Shown here piece after piece: positions 8,164 through 17,256 of a stretch of 64,000 nucleotides of DNA. The notes under the pieces are model-generated. The model saw nothing but the letters and a program-made list of their open reading frames with translations, made no database searches and was not told where the DNA came from. Source of the DNA: Halogranum amylolyticum (lineage in GTDB: Archaea; Halobacteriota; Halobacteria; Halobacteriales; Haloferacaceae); NCBI RefSeq assembly GCF_900110465.1, contig NZ_FODV01000014.1, positions 45,760 to 109,759 of the forward strand, written 5' to 3'. The translations under genes and the position numbers were made by a program. Position 1 is the stretch's first letter. Each line of letters begins with the position of its first letter.

Positions 8164-10101
8164 ATGTCACTGCTGACCCCGACTGGGACGCGCTGGGTGA
8201 GCGGGATACTCGCGGCAGTCCTGCTCGTGTCGGCGTTCTCCTTTCTTCTGACACCGGTCGGTGGGGAAGAGTTGCGACCAGTGCCGTTCGAGGACACAGT
8301 AGACGCCGGTGGAACCGGTGTCGACATTCAGCGGTCCCTCCAGGAGGGGTTCGTCATTCCGCAAGCGGAGGTGTTTTACTCCAATTACCGGTACGTCGTC
8401 GGCTACTACGGAGTTGAGATGGTCGCGTCAGAGCTCGTCGATCCGAGTACCGAGCGACAGTTCGGGTCGCCGCTGGCCGTGTACGTGTCAGACTTCTCGA
8501 CGGTGACGCCGACGCTCACCGACGACGGGTTCGTCGTTCCCGAGCGGGGACGAGCGGTCGGGTGGGTCGCTGCCGACAGAGCCGTCTTCGTCGTCGGGAG
8601 CGAGGCACGAGTTCCGTCCGGACCGGCAGTGCTCCCGTTCTCCAACCGCGGCGACGCCGAGCGGTTCGCTGAGGCCCACGGTGGCGACGTCGTCAACTGG
8701 GAGACGCTGAAATCTCGTGCCGACGCGCCACTGGAACGTCGGCTGACTCGCTTCGACGAGATGGCCGCATCGCAGCAGACGTGGGCAAATCAGACCGTGG
8801 CCGCTTCGCGGACGCCCCTCGACAGACCACGCTCGGTCACCGTCGGCGCAGACGCCCCGAACGTGTCAGCTGCAGTCGCCGCTGCACCGCCGAACACGAC
8901 GGTCTATCTCCCGCCCGGTCGGTACGAGACGAGCGAACTCGTCGTCACGAAACCACTCACGATCGCGGGGGCGGGCAACGAGACCGTCCTCTCAGGTGAC
9001 GGAGACGGGAGTGTCATTCACGCTCGTGCGGACAACGTGGCGGTTCAAAATCTCCGGATTGCGGGCGTCGGTGACGTCGGGAGCCGCGGTCCCGGGGAGA
9101 CGAACAGATCCGCCGATTGGGACACGAATGTGCAACTCGCGTACGGATACGGTGATGCAGCAGTCGTGTTCGACGGGTCGGCCAACGCCGTGGTCTCGAA
9201 CGTTCACATCGAGACCAGTGCAAGTGGCATCATCGTCCGTGAGAGCAACCGGAGCGTCATCGACAACGTCACTGTCGACGGTGCACCGACGCCGAGCGAA
9301 GGCTTCATGGGGGCGATTCTCATCAACGGTCAGAGCGTCGTCCAAGACTCAACGTTCCGTGACGGTCGCGACGGCGTCTACACACACCGGGCGGATGGTA
9401 GCGTCATCCGCCACAACCGAATGAGAGGCGGCCGCTACGGTGTCCACGAAATGTACACCTCGCGGACGCTCGTCGCGCACAACGACGCCCGCGATACCCA
9501 GACAGGGATAATCGTGATGGGTCGGCCGATAGACAACCTCGTCGTCCACAACGACGTCCGCGACAGCGCCGTCGGTATCGTCTCGGCCGGCAGTACCTCT
9601 TTGTACGCGAACAACACCATGATAGACAATCAGAACGGACTCAAAGTGACGGGCGACCAGAACGTGTTCATGGACAACGTCATCGTCGGTAACGAGCTCG
9701 GTATCAGAACCAACGAGATCCTGCCAGCGAGTTGGGTCCTCCGCAACGACGTCGTCAACAACACGAAACCGGTCGACTCACAGCTCGGCCCGCTCCGCAC
9801 GTGGACCTATCGCGACGTCGGCAACTACTGGGGGCCGCTTCCGATACCCGACGGTGACGGGAACGGCATCTACGACCGGGCGTACGAACCGACGGGACCG
9901 GTCGACAGTCGACTCGGCACGACGTCGGGTGGGACGACGCTCGCCCAGTCGCCTGCAGCGGCGACGCTGCGGCGCGTCCGCGACGTCGTCTCCGGTCTTC
10001 GGAAGTCGGGCGTGATCGACACCGCACCACGGACGGAGCCGTTCCATCCACAACGCGTCACCGACGCGAGAGCGAACGCGACAGTAGGTACCGCAGCATG
10101 A
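8164..10101 (+). CDS. nosD: NosD periplasmic copper-processing protein with NosL-like N-terminal region
   Basis: The 645-residue protein opens with a membrane-spanning or signal helix (GILAAVLLVSAFSFLL). Residues about 45-180 (RAVFVVGSEARVPSGPAVLPF, then DAERFAEAHGGDVVNWETL) resemble the C-terminal part of NosL but lack CxxCGM. From about 220 onward comes a right-handed beta-helix of CASH repeats (repeating VHNDVRDSAVGIVSAG-like turns) ending in NYWGPLP, typical of NosD. NosD is needed to assemble the copper centres of N2O reductase. It overlaps nosF by four bases. Confidence 0.9.
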   Translation: MSLLTPTGTRWVSGILAAVLLVSAFSFLLTPVGGEELRPVPFEDTVDAGGTGVDIQRSLQEGFVIPQAEVFYSNYRYVVGYYGVEMVASELVDPSTERQFGSPLAVYVSDFSTVTPTLTDDGFVVPERGRAVGWVAADRAVFVVGSEARVPSGPAVLPFSNRGDAERFAEAHGGDVVNWETLKSRADAPLERRLTRFDEMAASQQTWANQTVAASRTPLDRPRSVTVGADAPNVSAAVAAAPPNTTVYLPPGRYETSELVVTKPLTIAGAGNETVLSGDGDGSVIHARADNVAVQNLRIAGVGDVGSRGPGETNRSADWDTNVQLAYGYGDAAVVFDGSANAVVSNVHIETSASGIIVRESNRSVIDNVTVDGAPTPSEGFMGAILINGQSVVQDSTFRDGRDGVYTHRADGSVIRHNRMRGGRYGVHEMYTSRTLVAHNDARDTQTGIIVMGRPIDNLVVHNDVRDSAVGIVSAGSTSLYANNTMIDNQNGLKVTGDQNVFMDNVIVGNELGIRTNEILPASWVLRNDVVNNTKPVDSQLGPLRTWTYRDVGNYWGPLPIPDGDGNGIYDRAYEPTGPVDSRLGTTSGGTTLAQSPAAATLRRVRDVVSGLRKSGVIDTAPRTEPFHPQRVTDARANATVGTAA

Positions 10102-10937
10102 CCGAGGAGAGCGCCAGTTCGGCTTCGGAGTCGACGTCGCTGGGGAACGGTCGGTCGGCCACCACCGGAGAGACAGCTGTCGCTCTCCAGGCGACTGACC
10201 TCGCTCGGTCGTTCGGCGACGTATCCGTCCTCGAAGGCGTCTCGCTCACGGTCGGCCGTGGTGAGTTAGTGGTCGTCATCGGGCCGAACGGGTCCGGAAA
10301 ATCGACACTGATGGAAGCACTCGCTGGCGTTCGCGCCCCCGATCGAGGGACGGTCACAGTCGCGTCCACGTCGGACACAGCGACCGATCGACGGGCCGTC
10401 GGCTACCTGCCGCAGCGGCCGTCGTTTCGGAGGGGGTTCTCTGCCCACGACACACTCGAGTTTTACGCGCGGTTCGTCGACGACACGACGGCAGACGACG
10501 ACGTCACGAAGACGCTCGAACGGGTCGGACTCGCCGACGTCGCTGAGCGAACCGTGGGGTCGCTGTCCGGTGGGATGACGCGCCTCCTCGGACTCGGCCA
10601 GGCGATTCTCGGTCAGCCGTCGGTTCTCGTGCTCGACGAACCCGGAAGCGGGCTCGACCCTGCCATGGTCGAACGGCTGTTCGGTGTACTTCGCTCGCTT
10701 GCAGACGACGGGACTGGCATCGTCGTCACCTCACACAACCTCGAAGCTGTCGAGAAGTACGCGGACGTCGTGGTGCTGCTCGACCGCGGTGAACTCGTCC
10801 TCTCGGGGACACCGACCGACCTGCTCGCGTCGACCGGGAGCGAGACGCTCGTCGAGGCCTTCCTCGCGACGGTGCAGGGGGACGAACAGGAATCGACAGT
10901 TCGATCGGGGCGATCGCCGGAGGTGACCAACTCGTGA
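10098..10937 (+). CDS. nosF: NosF ABC transporter ATP-binding protein
   Basis: The 279-residue ABC ATPase has Walker A GPNGSGKST, a Q-loop at YLPQRP, signature LSGGM, and Walker B VLVLDEPGSGLD followed by SHNLEAVEKYAD as the switch histidine. A roughly 30-residue Ser/Thr-rich N-terminal extension precedes the domain. In the Nos system NosF powers NosY to supply a sulfur species for the CuZ centre. ATGA overlaps on both sides (nosD stop and nosY start) indicate a tightly coupled operon. Confidence 0.9.
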   Translation: MTEESASSASESTSLGNGRSATTGETAVALQATDLARSFGDVSVLEGVSLTVGRGELVVVIGPNGSGKSTLMEALAGVRAPDRGTVTVASTSDTATDRRAVGYLPQRPSFRRGFSAHDTLEFYARFVDDTTADDDVTKTLERVGLADVAERTVGSLSGGMTRLLGLGQAILGQPSVLVLDEPGSGLDPAMVERLFGVLRSLADDGTGIVVTSHNLEAVEKYADVVVLLDRGELVLSGTPTDLLASTGSETLVEAFLATVQGDEQESTVRSGRSPEVTNS

Positions 10938-11824
10938 GCGTCCGTGAGACCGTCGACGACACGACAGGGATCGTGAACGATCTGTTCGTCGTCGCGACGC
11001 GCGAACTCCGAACGGTCGTCAGAACCCCGGCACTCCTCGCACTCGCTGGGGTCTATCTCGTGAGTATCGTCGGTGTCACGTGGGCGGGAACGGGCGGCAG
11101 TGGCGGGTTCGTCCCGCTGACCCTCGACTTGCTCACGTTTTCGGAGCTGCTGATTCCGCTGTTGGCGTTCGCGTTCGGATACCGGTCGATCCTCGACGAC
11201 AGACTCACTGGTGAACTCGATATGCTCCGAACCTTCGACGTGAACCGCGTCGCCTACGTCGGTGGCGTCTACCTCGGACGGGCGGTCGTCCTCGTCGGCC
11301 TCGTCGTCGGCTCGCTGTTCGTCGCTGGCTTACTCGTTCCCGTCCTCACTGCGGACCAGCCGACGTTCTTCGCCCAGAACGAAGCTGCCGACTCCGGGCT
11401 TCGCTTCGTCCGTTTCGTCGTTCTCTCGGCGTGGTTCACGCTCGTGACCCTCGCGGTCGCACTGGCCGTGTCGGCTGCGGCACGAACACTCCGGACAGCG
11501 TTTGCGCTCGCGACTGCACTCGTTGCAGCGTTCGTCGTCGGTATCGACACCACGCTGATAGCCGGTCTCGCATCGGGCATCTTCTCTCCAGAGAGCGTTC
11601 CCGCCCTTCTCGCGGTCAGTCCGAACAGTGCGTTTCGAGGGCTCGTCCTTGCGGAGGCCGTCGGCGTCGTCGGCGGAGCGGCAGTGAACGCCGGAAGTAC
11701 GTCGTTGAACGTGCTCGGACTGCTCGGCTGGTGGCTGTGCGCACTGGGAGTTGCGATCTGGCGCGTCTGGCCGACCGTCGTGTTGGAGACTACCGTCTCG
11801 GCCGACACGAACGAGACGGAATGA
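10934..11824 (+). CDS. nosY: NosY ABC transporter permease
   Basis: The GTG start at 10934 overlaps the nosF stop. The 296-residue protein begins with a short cytosolic segment (VATRELRTVVRTPALLALAG) and then has about six membrane helices, including LLIPLLAFAFGYRSILDDR, which matches the NosY/ABC-2 consensus turn, and a last helix with VLGLLGWWLCALGVAIW. It is the membrane partner of NosF. It is the last gene of the operon; no nosZ, nosR or electron donor gene follows. Confidence 0.88.
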   Translation: MSVRETVDDTTGIVNDLFVVATRELRTVVRTPALLALAGVYLVSIVGVTWAGTGGSGGFVPLTLDLLTFSELLIPLLAFAFGYRSILDDRLTGELDMLRTFDVNRVAYVGGVYLGRAVVLVGLVVGSLFVAGLLVPVLTADQPTFFAQNEAADSGLRFVRFVVLSAWFTLVTLAVALAVSAAARTLRTAFALATALVAAFVVGIDTTLIAGLASGIFSPESVPALLAVSPNSAFRGLVLAEAVGVVGGAAVNAGSTSLNVLGLLGWWLCALGVAIWRVWPTVVLETTVSADTNETE

Positions 11825-12230
11825 TCGTACCTGTACCTCGTGTATCCACACCAGGTACGGTCTGTCTGCGGAGTGCGCTTCGAATATGTGAAATCTGTAT
11901 AACTGCTTGTTTGGCCACACGGTGAATGCTCTGTAACGAGATTCTAGAGCGCCAACCGGCACCCATATGCCCGACGGTAGACTGGTAGGTATCTCATAGC
12001 CGACATTCACAACACCATCGAACACTCCGCAGTCCTCAAAAAATCTCCAAGTCCCACTCGTCGCCCCAGTGGCCATGCACAACCGGTTCAAATCCCCGCC
12101 AGAAAGCCCAAAAACACCGTTGTGAATCACAAGAGCTGTCCTGCCCCGCTTGACCCCTCCCACCTCACTATCCGCACACCCGACAGTCGGGAGAGAAACA
12201 CTTAGCAGGGATGCGAATAGACACGCAGCT
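11825..12230. other. Intergenic region after nos operon
   Basis: About 400 bases without a supportable gene. The short frames on both strands lack haloarchaeal acidity and any known motif. The final 40 bases before 12231 (GAGAGAAACACTTAGCAGGG) probably hold the promoter of the small zinc-ribbon gene. Confidence 0.5.
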
Positions 12231-12386
12231 ATGTCGAGCAGTGACACGCTCCGTAGTCGGCTCACACAGCTGCTGTCGACAGACACCGTCGTCTATGAAT
12301 GCCGCCACTGTGGGACGACGTGCACGGCCACGGACGCTGACTGTCCAGCGTGTGGCGCAGCCGAGATCGTCACCTACCGCTTCTAA
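12231..12386 (+). CDS. Small zinc-ribbon protein
   Basis: The ATG at 12231 gives a 51-residue protein (MSSSDTLRSRLTQLL...) with two CxxCG knuckles: CRHCGTTCTATDADCPACG. It ends IVTYRF. This is the single-domain zinc-ribbon layout abundant in haloarchaea; such proteins are thought to be regulatory adaptors, but this one has no assigned role. A decayed copy of its C-terminal half lies at 50211-50288. Longer upstream starts are rejected because the added residues are not conserved-looking. Confidence 0.75.
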   Translation: MSSSDTLRSRLTQLLSTDTVVYECRHCGTTCTATDADCPACGAAEIVTYRF

Positions 12387-12616
12387 CGCGGGTATACTCG
12401 CCGCCACCGACGCACGCCCAGCACCCATGCATCACAACACAGAGCCACACGAACGCACGACGACTCAGAAACCCACTGATGGCGTCGTCGCTCACCACCC
12501 GGCTCGCAGCCCTCGAAGCACGCTCGCCCCAACACTATAGCACCCTCCGATGCCACCTCCCACTCCTTAAAACCGCACTCAACAACGCCACGCGTCTCTA
12601 TCCCACGGGCCGCTAA

Positions 12617-12940
12617 CTAGACCCCCATCTCGACAACCCACTCCTCCCAGCCTGCCCGTTCGGCCGCTTGATTCCCCTCTTGGTCGACTGTGAGATCATT
12701 GAGTGCTACACCGAGCGCTCCAGCGCGAATCGCGACGGCAGTCGCGCATACGACGCGGCGGTGCTCGACGAGCTCGCGGCGCTGCTCACGTAAGCACCCG
12801 CAGCGAGACCGACGACGTGCATGCGGGTGTCTACGGGCGTCGCCACAGTTGGGTGTCGGCCCTATCGTCTGACAGATGAGACGACTTGTACAGGTGTCCT
12901 GGAGACCGATCGTGGCTCCGACACAGTCACTCCCGCCCAA
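12617..12940 (-). CDS. Hypothetical protein, possibly part of a decayed family
   Basis: A 107-codon frame. The stretch from about residue 50 reads like real protein (LREQRRELVEHRRVVC, then LGVALNDLTVDQEGN, ending WEEWVVEMGV). The upstream segment TPNCGDARRHPHARRRSRCG resembles, in sequence and position, the remnant at 13306-13450. No function can be given. The N-terminal 40 residues look unlike coding sequence, so the true start may be missing. Confidence 0.35.
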   Translation of the reverse strand: MGGSDCVGATIGLQDTCTSRLICQTIGPTPNCGDARRHPHARRRSRCGCLREQRRELVEHRRVVCATAVAIRAGALGVALNDLTVDQEGNQAAERAGWEEWVVEMGV

Positions 12941-12941
12941 C

Positions 12942-13199
12942 TCAGAAATTCTCGGTAGCTGGACTCGGTTTCACAGCGGTCCCGGCAGCAACACGTTCGG
13001 TTGACACTCTCTCGGGAAGAGCACTTCGGGCAATCGGCTCAAGCACCAGTAGCTCGCCGTCTGCTGTTTCCATCCACTCCGTTCCCAACTCCGGATCCCA
13101 ACAACAGGGTGTCCACGTCCCTGATTCAAGCCGTTCCCAGATCTCTACGTCACCGTAATAGTGTCCGTCACTGCATCTGTAAACTGAATTGGTTTTCAC
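12942..13199 (-). CDS. Small hypothetical protein with paired Cys/Trp motifs
   Basis: An 85-residue frame, MKTNSVYRCSDGHYYGDV, then WERLESGTWTPCCWDPELG, then ADGELLVLEPIARS. The Tyr/Cys/Trp-rich centre with acidic flanks is protein-like, and an AT-rich promoter-like region lies directly upstream (13200-13290, TTATATTTG and AATTATATAG). No family is recognised. Its stop is one base from the next ORF, suggesting the two belonged to one unit. Confidence 0.45.
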   Translation of the reverse strand: MKTNSVYRCSDGHYYGDVEIWERLESGTWTPCCWDPELGTEWMETADGELLVLEPIARSALPERVSTERVAAGTAVKPSPATENF

Positions 13200-13305
13200 A
13201 ATTATATTTGTCCGAGACTGAACAAGGGTATTGTTACATTATTTCGTAATTATATAGTATAGATTAATCTAGTTTAGATTTAGATTTGTTTCGAGGTCTG
13301 GCTTA

Positions 13306-13450
13306 CTAAACCGATTGTCGCTCGCGTCGTCGAGCGATTTGGCGTTGCTTGTGGCCGCCTGTGCCACACTGACGCCACGTATTCGGGTGTCCACAGTCGT
13401 CGCCACGTTGGGGTGTCAGGTCGGTTGCCGACGCAAGTAGGTTGTGATTC
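13306..13450 (-). pseudogene. Remnant of small zinc-finger-like protein
   Basis: The minus strand reads without a start codon into DLTPQRGDDCGHPNTWRQCG, then TGGHKQRQIARRRERQSV and a stop at 13306. The CGHPNTWRQCG...GH pattern suggests a metal-binding knuckle and the C-terminus is basic. A related 36-base stretch occurs at about 12833-12868 inside the ORF at 12617-12940. The upstream part is missing, so it is called a remnant. Confidence 0.35.
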
Positions 13451-13474
13451 GAGAGGACGCGTTGCAGCGAGTTC

Positions 13475-13645
13475 TCACTCTACCCACGGTGGCGTAAGTT
13501 CCTCCTCAGTCTGTTCTTCCTCCGTCGCTTCCCATGGCGGCATGAGTTCTTTCTCAGGTTGTTCTGCTCTAGTTCCTTCCCGGAGAGTGTGGTCGCCTTC
13601 AAGTGGGGTGTCGCCCACGATGCCAAATACACGTGGTGTCGACAT
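13475..13645 (-). CDS. Small acidic protein with PPW repeats
   Basis: The ATG at 13645 gives a 56-residue acidic protein. The C-terminal half repeats a unit twice: EQPEKELMPPWE and EQTEEELTPPWVE. The strong acidity and the repeat support coding, though the region is rich in simple sequence. No family is recognised; PPW-type repeats can act as linear interaction motifs, which is only a guess here. Confidence 0.35.
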   Translation of the reverse strand: MSTPRVFGIVGDTPLEGDHTLREGTRAEQPEKELMPPWEATEEEQTEEELTPPWVE

Positions 13646-14014
13646 CGCCGCTCGCGAGTCTCCCACGCGGCGACGGTGCCGATCAAACCTGCTCTGGTCG
13701 CTGCCAGCAGTCGCCTGCTTCAGAGGCCGAGTCTCTCTCGAGAGATTTGAAACGCGAGCGCAGGTATTGACTGCTCGTGTGACACATGCCTCATCTCACA
13801 GACAGTCAGCAGTCGCCGAGGGTACCACCGACAATTTTCACGCGCGGGTTCTACGGCGGGATACACTCATAGCGTTGTTCACCCAGTCCGGTGAACCCAG
13901 TAGCTGACCGAACGGCAGACAGTGCTTCTATGGCCAGTTAAACCGCCCTCGTTGCTGTCAGAAGCCACGCTGGCGTGAGTTGGATTCGACGCAGTATATT
14001 CTGGGGGTGACCTC

Positions 14015-14372
14015 CTCCCCGCCGTAAACGGCGGGGCTTCCCACGAGCAAAGGCCCGCTGAGTTGGGAGAGTTACGGTTTAACACCCGACAAGTGCTGGC
14101 AGGGCCACGCTACCGTTACTCCTATCCTCTCCACGAGGACTCAGAGGTATCTGATTATTTTGTGTCGGTTGGGTCGTCCGAAGGCTTACGTTTTGATGAG
14201 GCAAACACCAAGTCAACTGCCAGTTTTCGGACAGTCAATCACGATGGAGGAACCATCGCAACGACAGTCACAGAAACGTCGTGTGAGCACTTGTACGTTC
14301 GGGTCACAGAGTTCACAACCAAAGACGGCGCTGTATCCCCGCCCTGAAGAACGGGGTTTTAGCGCCTGACAA
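14015..14372. mobile_element. Hairpin-ended IS200/IS605-type remnant (MITE-like)
   Basis: The block starts with the perfect hairpin CCCCGCCGTAAACGGCGGGG (14017-14036) and ends with CCCCGCCCTGAAGAACGGGG (14337-14356) followed by GTTTTAGCGCC. Such paired GC hairpins mark the ends of haloarchaeal IS200/IS605 (TnpA/TnpB) elements. The 300 bases between hold no transposase; the 94-codon frame at 14063-14347 has no recognisable motif. It is therefore a non-autonomous or decayed copy. Confidence 0.5.
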
Positions 14373-14748
14373 TTAGAAAACGCCCTGGGCCAGAGGGCGT
14401 CGTGGAAACCGGAATGCCATGTGCATTCCACCCTCTCCGGGGCCGCGATCACGGTAGAGGGGAGAATGCAGTAACAGATTCGTCCCTCGCTCGGTTACGT
14501 GTGTTGGCCAGTTGTGGCAGTTCCTCGCAGATGCAGTACGACGCAACGAGTAGCGCTGATTGTAGCCCGGGTGTGGACAAGCAGCGTGGACACTCCGGAA
14601 TCAGTACTGAATCACGGATCACAAGTGACTGCCTGTGTGCCCTACCAGCAGCCACTCGGGTTACGTGAGGTTTGGCCACTTCGGGTATGGCTGATTGCGA
14701 CGAGATGCCCCAGCAGGACACCCACTCGAGGCCGCATCTACGTCGGAA
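14373..14748. other. No supportable gene; possible transposon-derived sequence
   Basis: The segment begins GCCCTGGGCCAGAGGGCG...GGAATGCC, which loosely matches the start of the remnant at 40858 (GCCCTGAGTCAGAGGGAG...GGAATGG). Both could derive from the 3' part of a tnpB. No frame here has support. Confidence 0.3.
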
Positions 14749-14970
14749 TCACTTCGTGATTTTAAGGCCGTCTGTGGATTCGTACAGATACCCCTTCAGC
14801 AACAACTGTTCGAGGAGATCCTGTGCCTCTGGTCGTTCAAACCCCTCCTCAGCAATGTATGCAACTGCTGTCTCGGGGGTGATCGGCTCGGTCTCATCAT
14901 CGATGTTCCGTGTGAGCTGGTCGAATGCCGCTCGTTGTGACGGTGTCAGTGAGGTGGTTGGATTCTGCAT
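14749..14970 (-). CDS. Small helical hypothetical protein (winged-helix-like)
   Basis: A 73-residue acidic protein: LTPSQRAAFDQLTRNIDDET, then ITPETAVAYIAEEGFERPEA, then LLEQLLLKGYLYESTDGLKI. Three helices followed by a beta-hairpin (GYLYESTDGLKITK) is the outline of a small winged helix, as in the post-initiation domain proteins common on haloarchaeal plasmids. The DNA-binding role is inferred from shape only. It stands alone between transposon debris. Confidence 0.6.
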   Translation of the reverse strand: MQNPTTSLTPSQRAAFDQLTRNIDDETEPITPETAVAYIAEEGFERPEAQDLLEQLLLKGYLYESTDGLKITK

Positions 14971-16071
14971 TGCTGTTCCTGTAGGCAGCCGCGATAGGAG
15001 ATTGTTTGGGTTGGCCTATCAGCTAACTTCCAACCGCAGCGCCACTCAGGGAGCGCTCTCACTGCCTCTGTGTGGGTATCGCTGTCGTCGCTCTGGTTGC
15101 CGGCGTCAACGACAGTGCAGTGGGCATCTCTCACTCACTGTCGAACAGAGATCCAGCTACTGCATCAGACGGCTCACACTGCCTCAGGAAGACGCCCACG
15201 GTAGCATACAGTGCCAACGCCGGTGATGGTGTCGTAGACCACGTCAGCAGGTCACAGCAGAGAATTCACCATGAGTAACCTACAAAGCGAGTCGATGCGG
15301 CCGGTAACTGCATGGAGGATCCCGACGACGAGGGGTACAGCTGTCCCTGCCGCCGACGATCACGGGTGCAGCGCACGCCTCCCGGACAGTTCTCACAATT
15401 GGAATCGACGCCTCCGGACGATCCGCTCACTCAGAGACCCCGACGGGAGGCGTCCTCCGTATGTCACTCGTCACACACTGCTGGTGAGTGTCGGTCCTGG
15501 TGTCACCTCGATGCAGCCTTCTTGGTGTCTGCTTCCACCGCTATGTCGTCGGGTATCTGCTGCCACGTACGGCTGAGCTCGGTGCTGACCTGTGGGACTC
15601 CACTCGCTACTCGCGATGTCTGGTACTGGTTCTGCTCACGGTTGCGGTTACATCTGTGGTCGCACTCGTTGGTGTACTTGTGGGAAGTGGTCTCCAATAG
15701 GCCACTACGATTGCGGCCGTCGCCGCCGCCTACACGTCGTGCGCGCGGAGCCAAGTCTCCGGCGTCGCCTCCTCCTCACTCGCGATGTGTGTCGTCGCCA
15801 AGTTGGCGTCGCCGCCAGGGTGCACTCACCCCTATCTCGCTTGTTGCACCTGATCGACACCCCCCACTCGAGCCCTCGCCTGACACCCCGCTTCAAATGT
15901 ATCAACTGTCCGAGATACTCGTCGTCGATACCCAGTCACTCGGCACCGCCAGGTCGACGCCCACTCTGGCCAGCGCTCACCTCTACCCCCGCCTTATCGT
16001 GTCGGCGGTTGGGTACTAATAGATTATAATCGGATAGTTGTTAGCATATTCGTGTTCGGAGTGACTCACAG
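14971..16071. other. Gene-poor stretch with only ambiguous frames
   Basis: About 1.1 kb in which several frames are open but none is convincing. One frame (15488-15700, plus) ends in a good membrane helix (VLVLLTVAVTSVVALVGVLV). Another (minus, 15705-15840) has TWRRHTSR-like sequence recalling the remnants near 12.8 and 13.4 kb. Composition is serine/arginine-rich, as in shifted frames of decayed genes. At 16028-16036 ATTATAATC is a likely TATA box for the gene at 16072. Confidence 0.4.
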
Positions 16072-16395
16072 ATGGACGTCACCGAAGACGATTCTGGAAA
16101 CATAAAGAATGTGATAGGGACAGACAAAACGATCCTCGAAGGCATCGTCTACTACGGTGGGTCCGTATCGGTCGGCAAACTCGTCAGCTACGCCAATGTG
16201 TCCGGTGGTTCACGCACCCATCTCTTCGGGCGCCTTCGCGACCACGGGCTCATCGAGCAGGTTGGCGAAGACACTGAAGGTCGTGGCCCACCGGGGGAAC
16301 CCACGCGAAGAACAGTGAGTCGGCAGCGTTACACCGACATATCGCTTCCTCGAATATCTTGCACACTCGATCCGAGGCCTGAGCGGTCGTCGTAG
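16072..16395 (+). pseudogene. Winged-helix DNA-binding protein, C-terminally disrupted
   Basis: Residues 1-70 are a clean winged helix: IGTDKTILEGIVYYGG, then VSVGKLVSYANVSGGSRTHL, then FGRLRDHGLIEQVGEDT. After GRGPPGEP the frame becomes basic and unlike coding sequence, and it runs antisense through the 3' end of the next gene. The original C-terminus was probably lost where the two genes were joined, near 16320. A good TATA element precedes the start. Function inferred: plasmid-type transcriptional regulator. Confidence 0.5.
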
Positions 16396-16634
16396 TATTT
16401 TCGTCCGATAAAGACATCTTCGAGATTTCCAACCAGCGAGGCATAGAGATCGTCTCGCGAGTGATACGTGGTTTCGTCAGTTCGTTCTAGAACATCTTGG
16501 ACTGTGACGGCGTCGCCAGCCGGGGCCGTCAACTCAACATCTCCTAACTGCTCAACGACGGTATTCTGGTCTGCTGGGAACGTGAACGCTTGCCCGAACA
16601 ACTGGAACGTTTCGGAGTAGTGCATCAATGTCAC
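16329..16634 (-). CDS. DUF5789-like protein, probably 3'-truncated
   Basis: The 101-residue protein has FTFPADQNTVVEQLGDVELT, then VTVQDVLERTDETTYHSRDD, then GRKYYDDRSG. This resembles small haloarchaeal proteins of the DUF5789 type (FPAT-x-E-LIEALGD...VLER...GRKGYSDRDP). In those the sequence normally goes on into a proline-rich tail; here it changes to GLGSSVQDIRGSDMSV at the junction with the disrupted regulator. Family assignment is from memory of the motif. Function unknown. Confidence 0.45.
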   Translation of the reverse strand: MTLMHYSETFQLFGQAFTFPADQNTVVEQLGDVELTAPAGDAVTVQDVLERTDETTYHSRDDLYASLVGNLEDVFIGRKYYDDRSGLGSSVQDIRGSDMSV

Positions 16635-16939
16635 CTGTGTATTCTACATTAAAGAACGTTATGAATGGTGCACCATTTCTCATTGGCCCAGATAGAGTCA
16701 CGAACACGGTGTCGACTTCCGAATGGGATGGAGTACGAACAGATATCGGCTCCAGTCCGTGATTTCGCTCCCACGAAGAGACACGCTGCCTCGTCGACAC
16801 AGTCAGTGCTACGACTTCAATCGAAGCCGATGGCTGATGTCAAATCTATCGCTAACCGATTGTGTGCAGTAATAGGCTTACAGCTCGGTAAGTCGTTTGC
16901 GAGTGTCGGAGCAACGAGCGAGACCAAAACGACCGGGGG

Positions 16940-17256
16940 CAGTATACTGAGACGATTATCCTCGAAGACGACGCGAATCGCGCTGCCGCGGATGCTGTCT
17001 TCCAAGCCATTCAGTCCAACGACGTTTCGTATGGCTGACTCTTCACGAGTCGCTATGTCCTCGCCGAATCGGCGACGCTCATACTGTATCGTGTCGGCCA
17101 TACGGCTGCTGTAAACGTACTTGCAGGTATCCAGCGTTTAGAGAGCTTCAGTATTCTGCCGATCGATTCAGCAGTCTTTACGGCCATTTGCAGCCACTTC
17201 GAGCGGTACGGGAATCAGGAGATTTCGCTTTTCGATCACACTATAGTAGGAGTTAG
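16940..17256 (+). pseudogene. VapC-like PIN-domain toxin, broken
   Basis: The plus strand reads ETIILEDDANRAAADAVFQA, then an in-frame TGA after VSYG, then LFTSRYVLAESATLILYRVG, LESFSILPIDSAVFTAIC and EISLFDH. ESA at the second acidic position and S-x-FDH at the third follow the VapC PIN-domain pattern. The first catalytic aspartate region is gone, there is an internal stop, and the IS630 remnant begins within the FDHT codons. No antitoxin gene was identified; 16635-16940 holds no supportable gene. Confidence 0.55.

Noticed and set aside
11330..12286. A 318-codon minus-strand frame across nosY and its downstream gap
   Set aside because: Its first third covers noncoding sequence and the rest is antisense to a clear permease; composition is Arg/Cys-rich and unlike haloarchaeal proteins.
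12479..12616. A 45-codon frame (MASSLTTRLAALEARSPQHY...) after the zinc-ribbon gene
   Set aside because: Helix-like but too short, basic, without promoter or known family; not enough to call a gene.
15271..16029. Overlapping frames in all registers in the 15.3-16.0 kb area
   Set aside because: None has acidic composition or a full domain; one membrane-helix segment alone is not sufficient.
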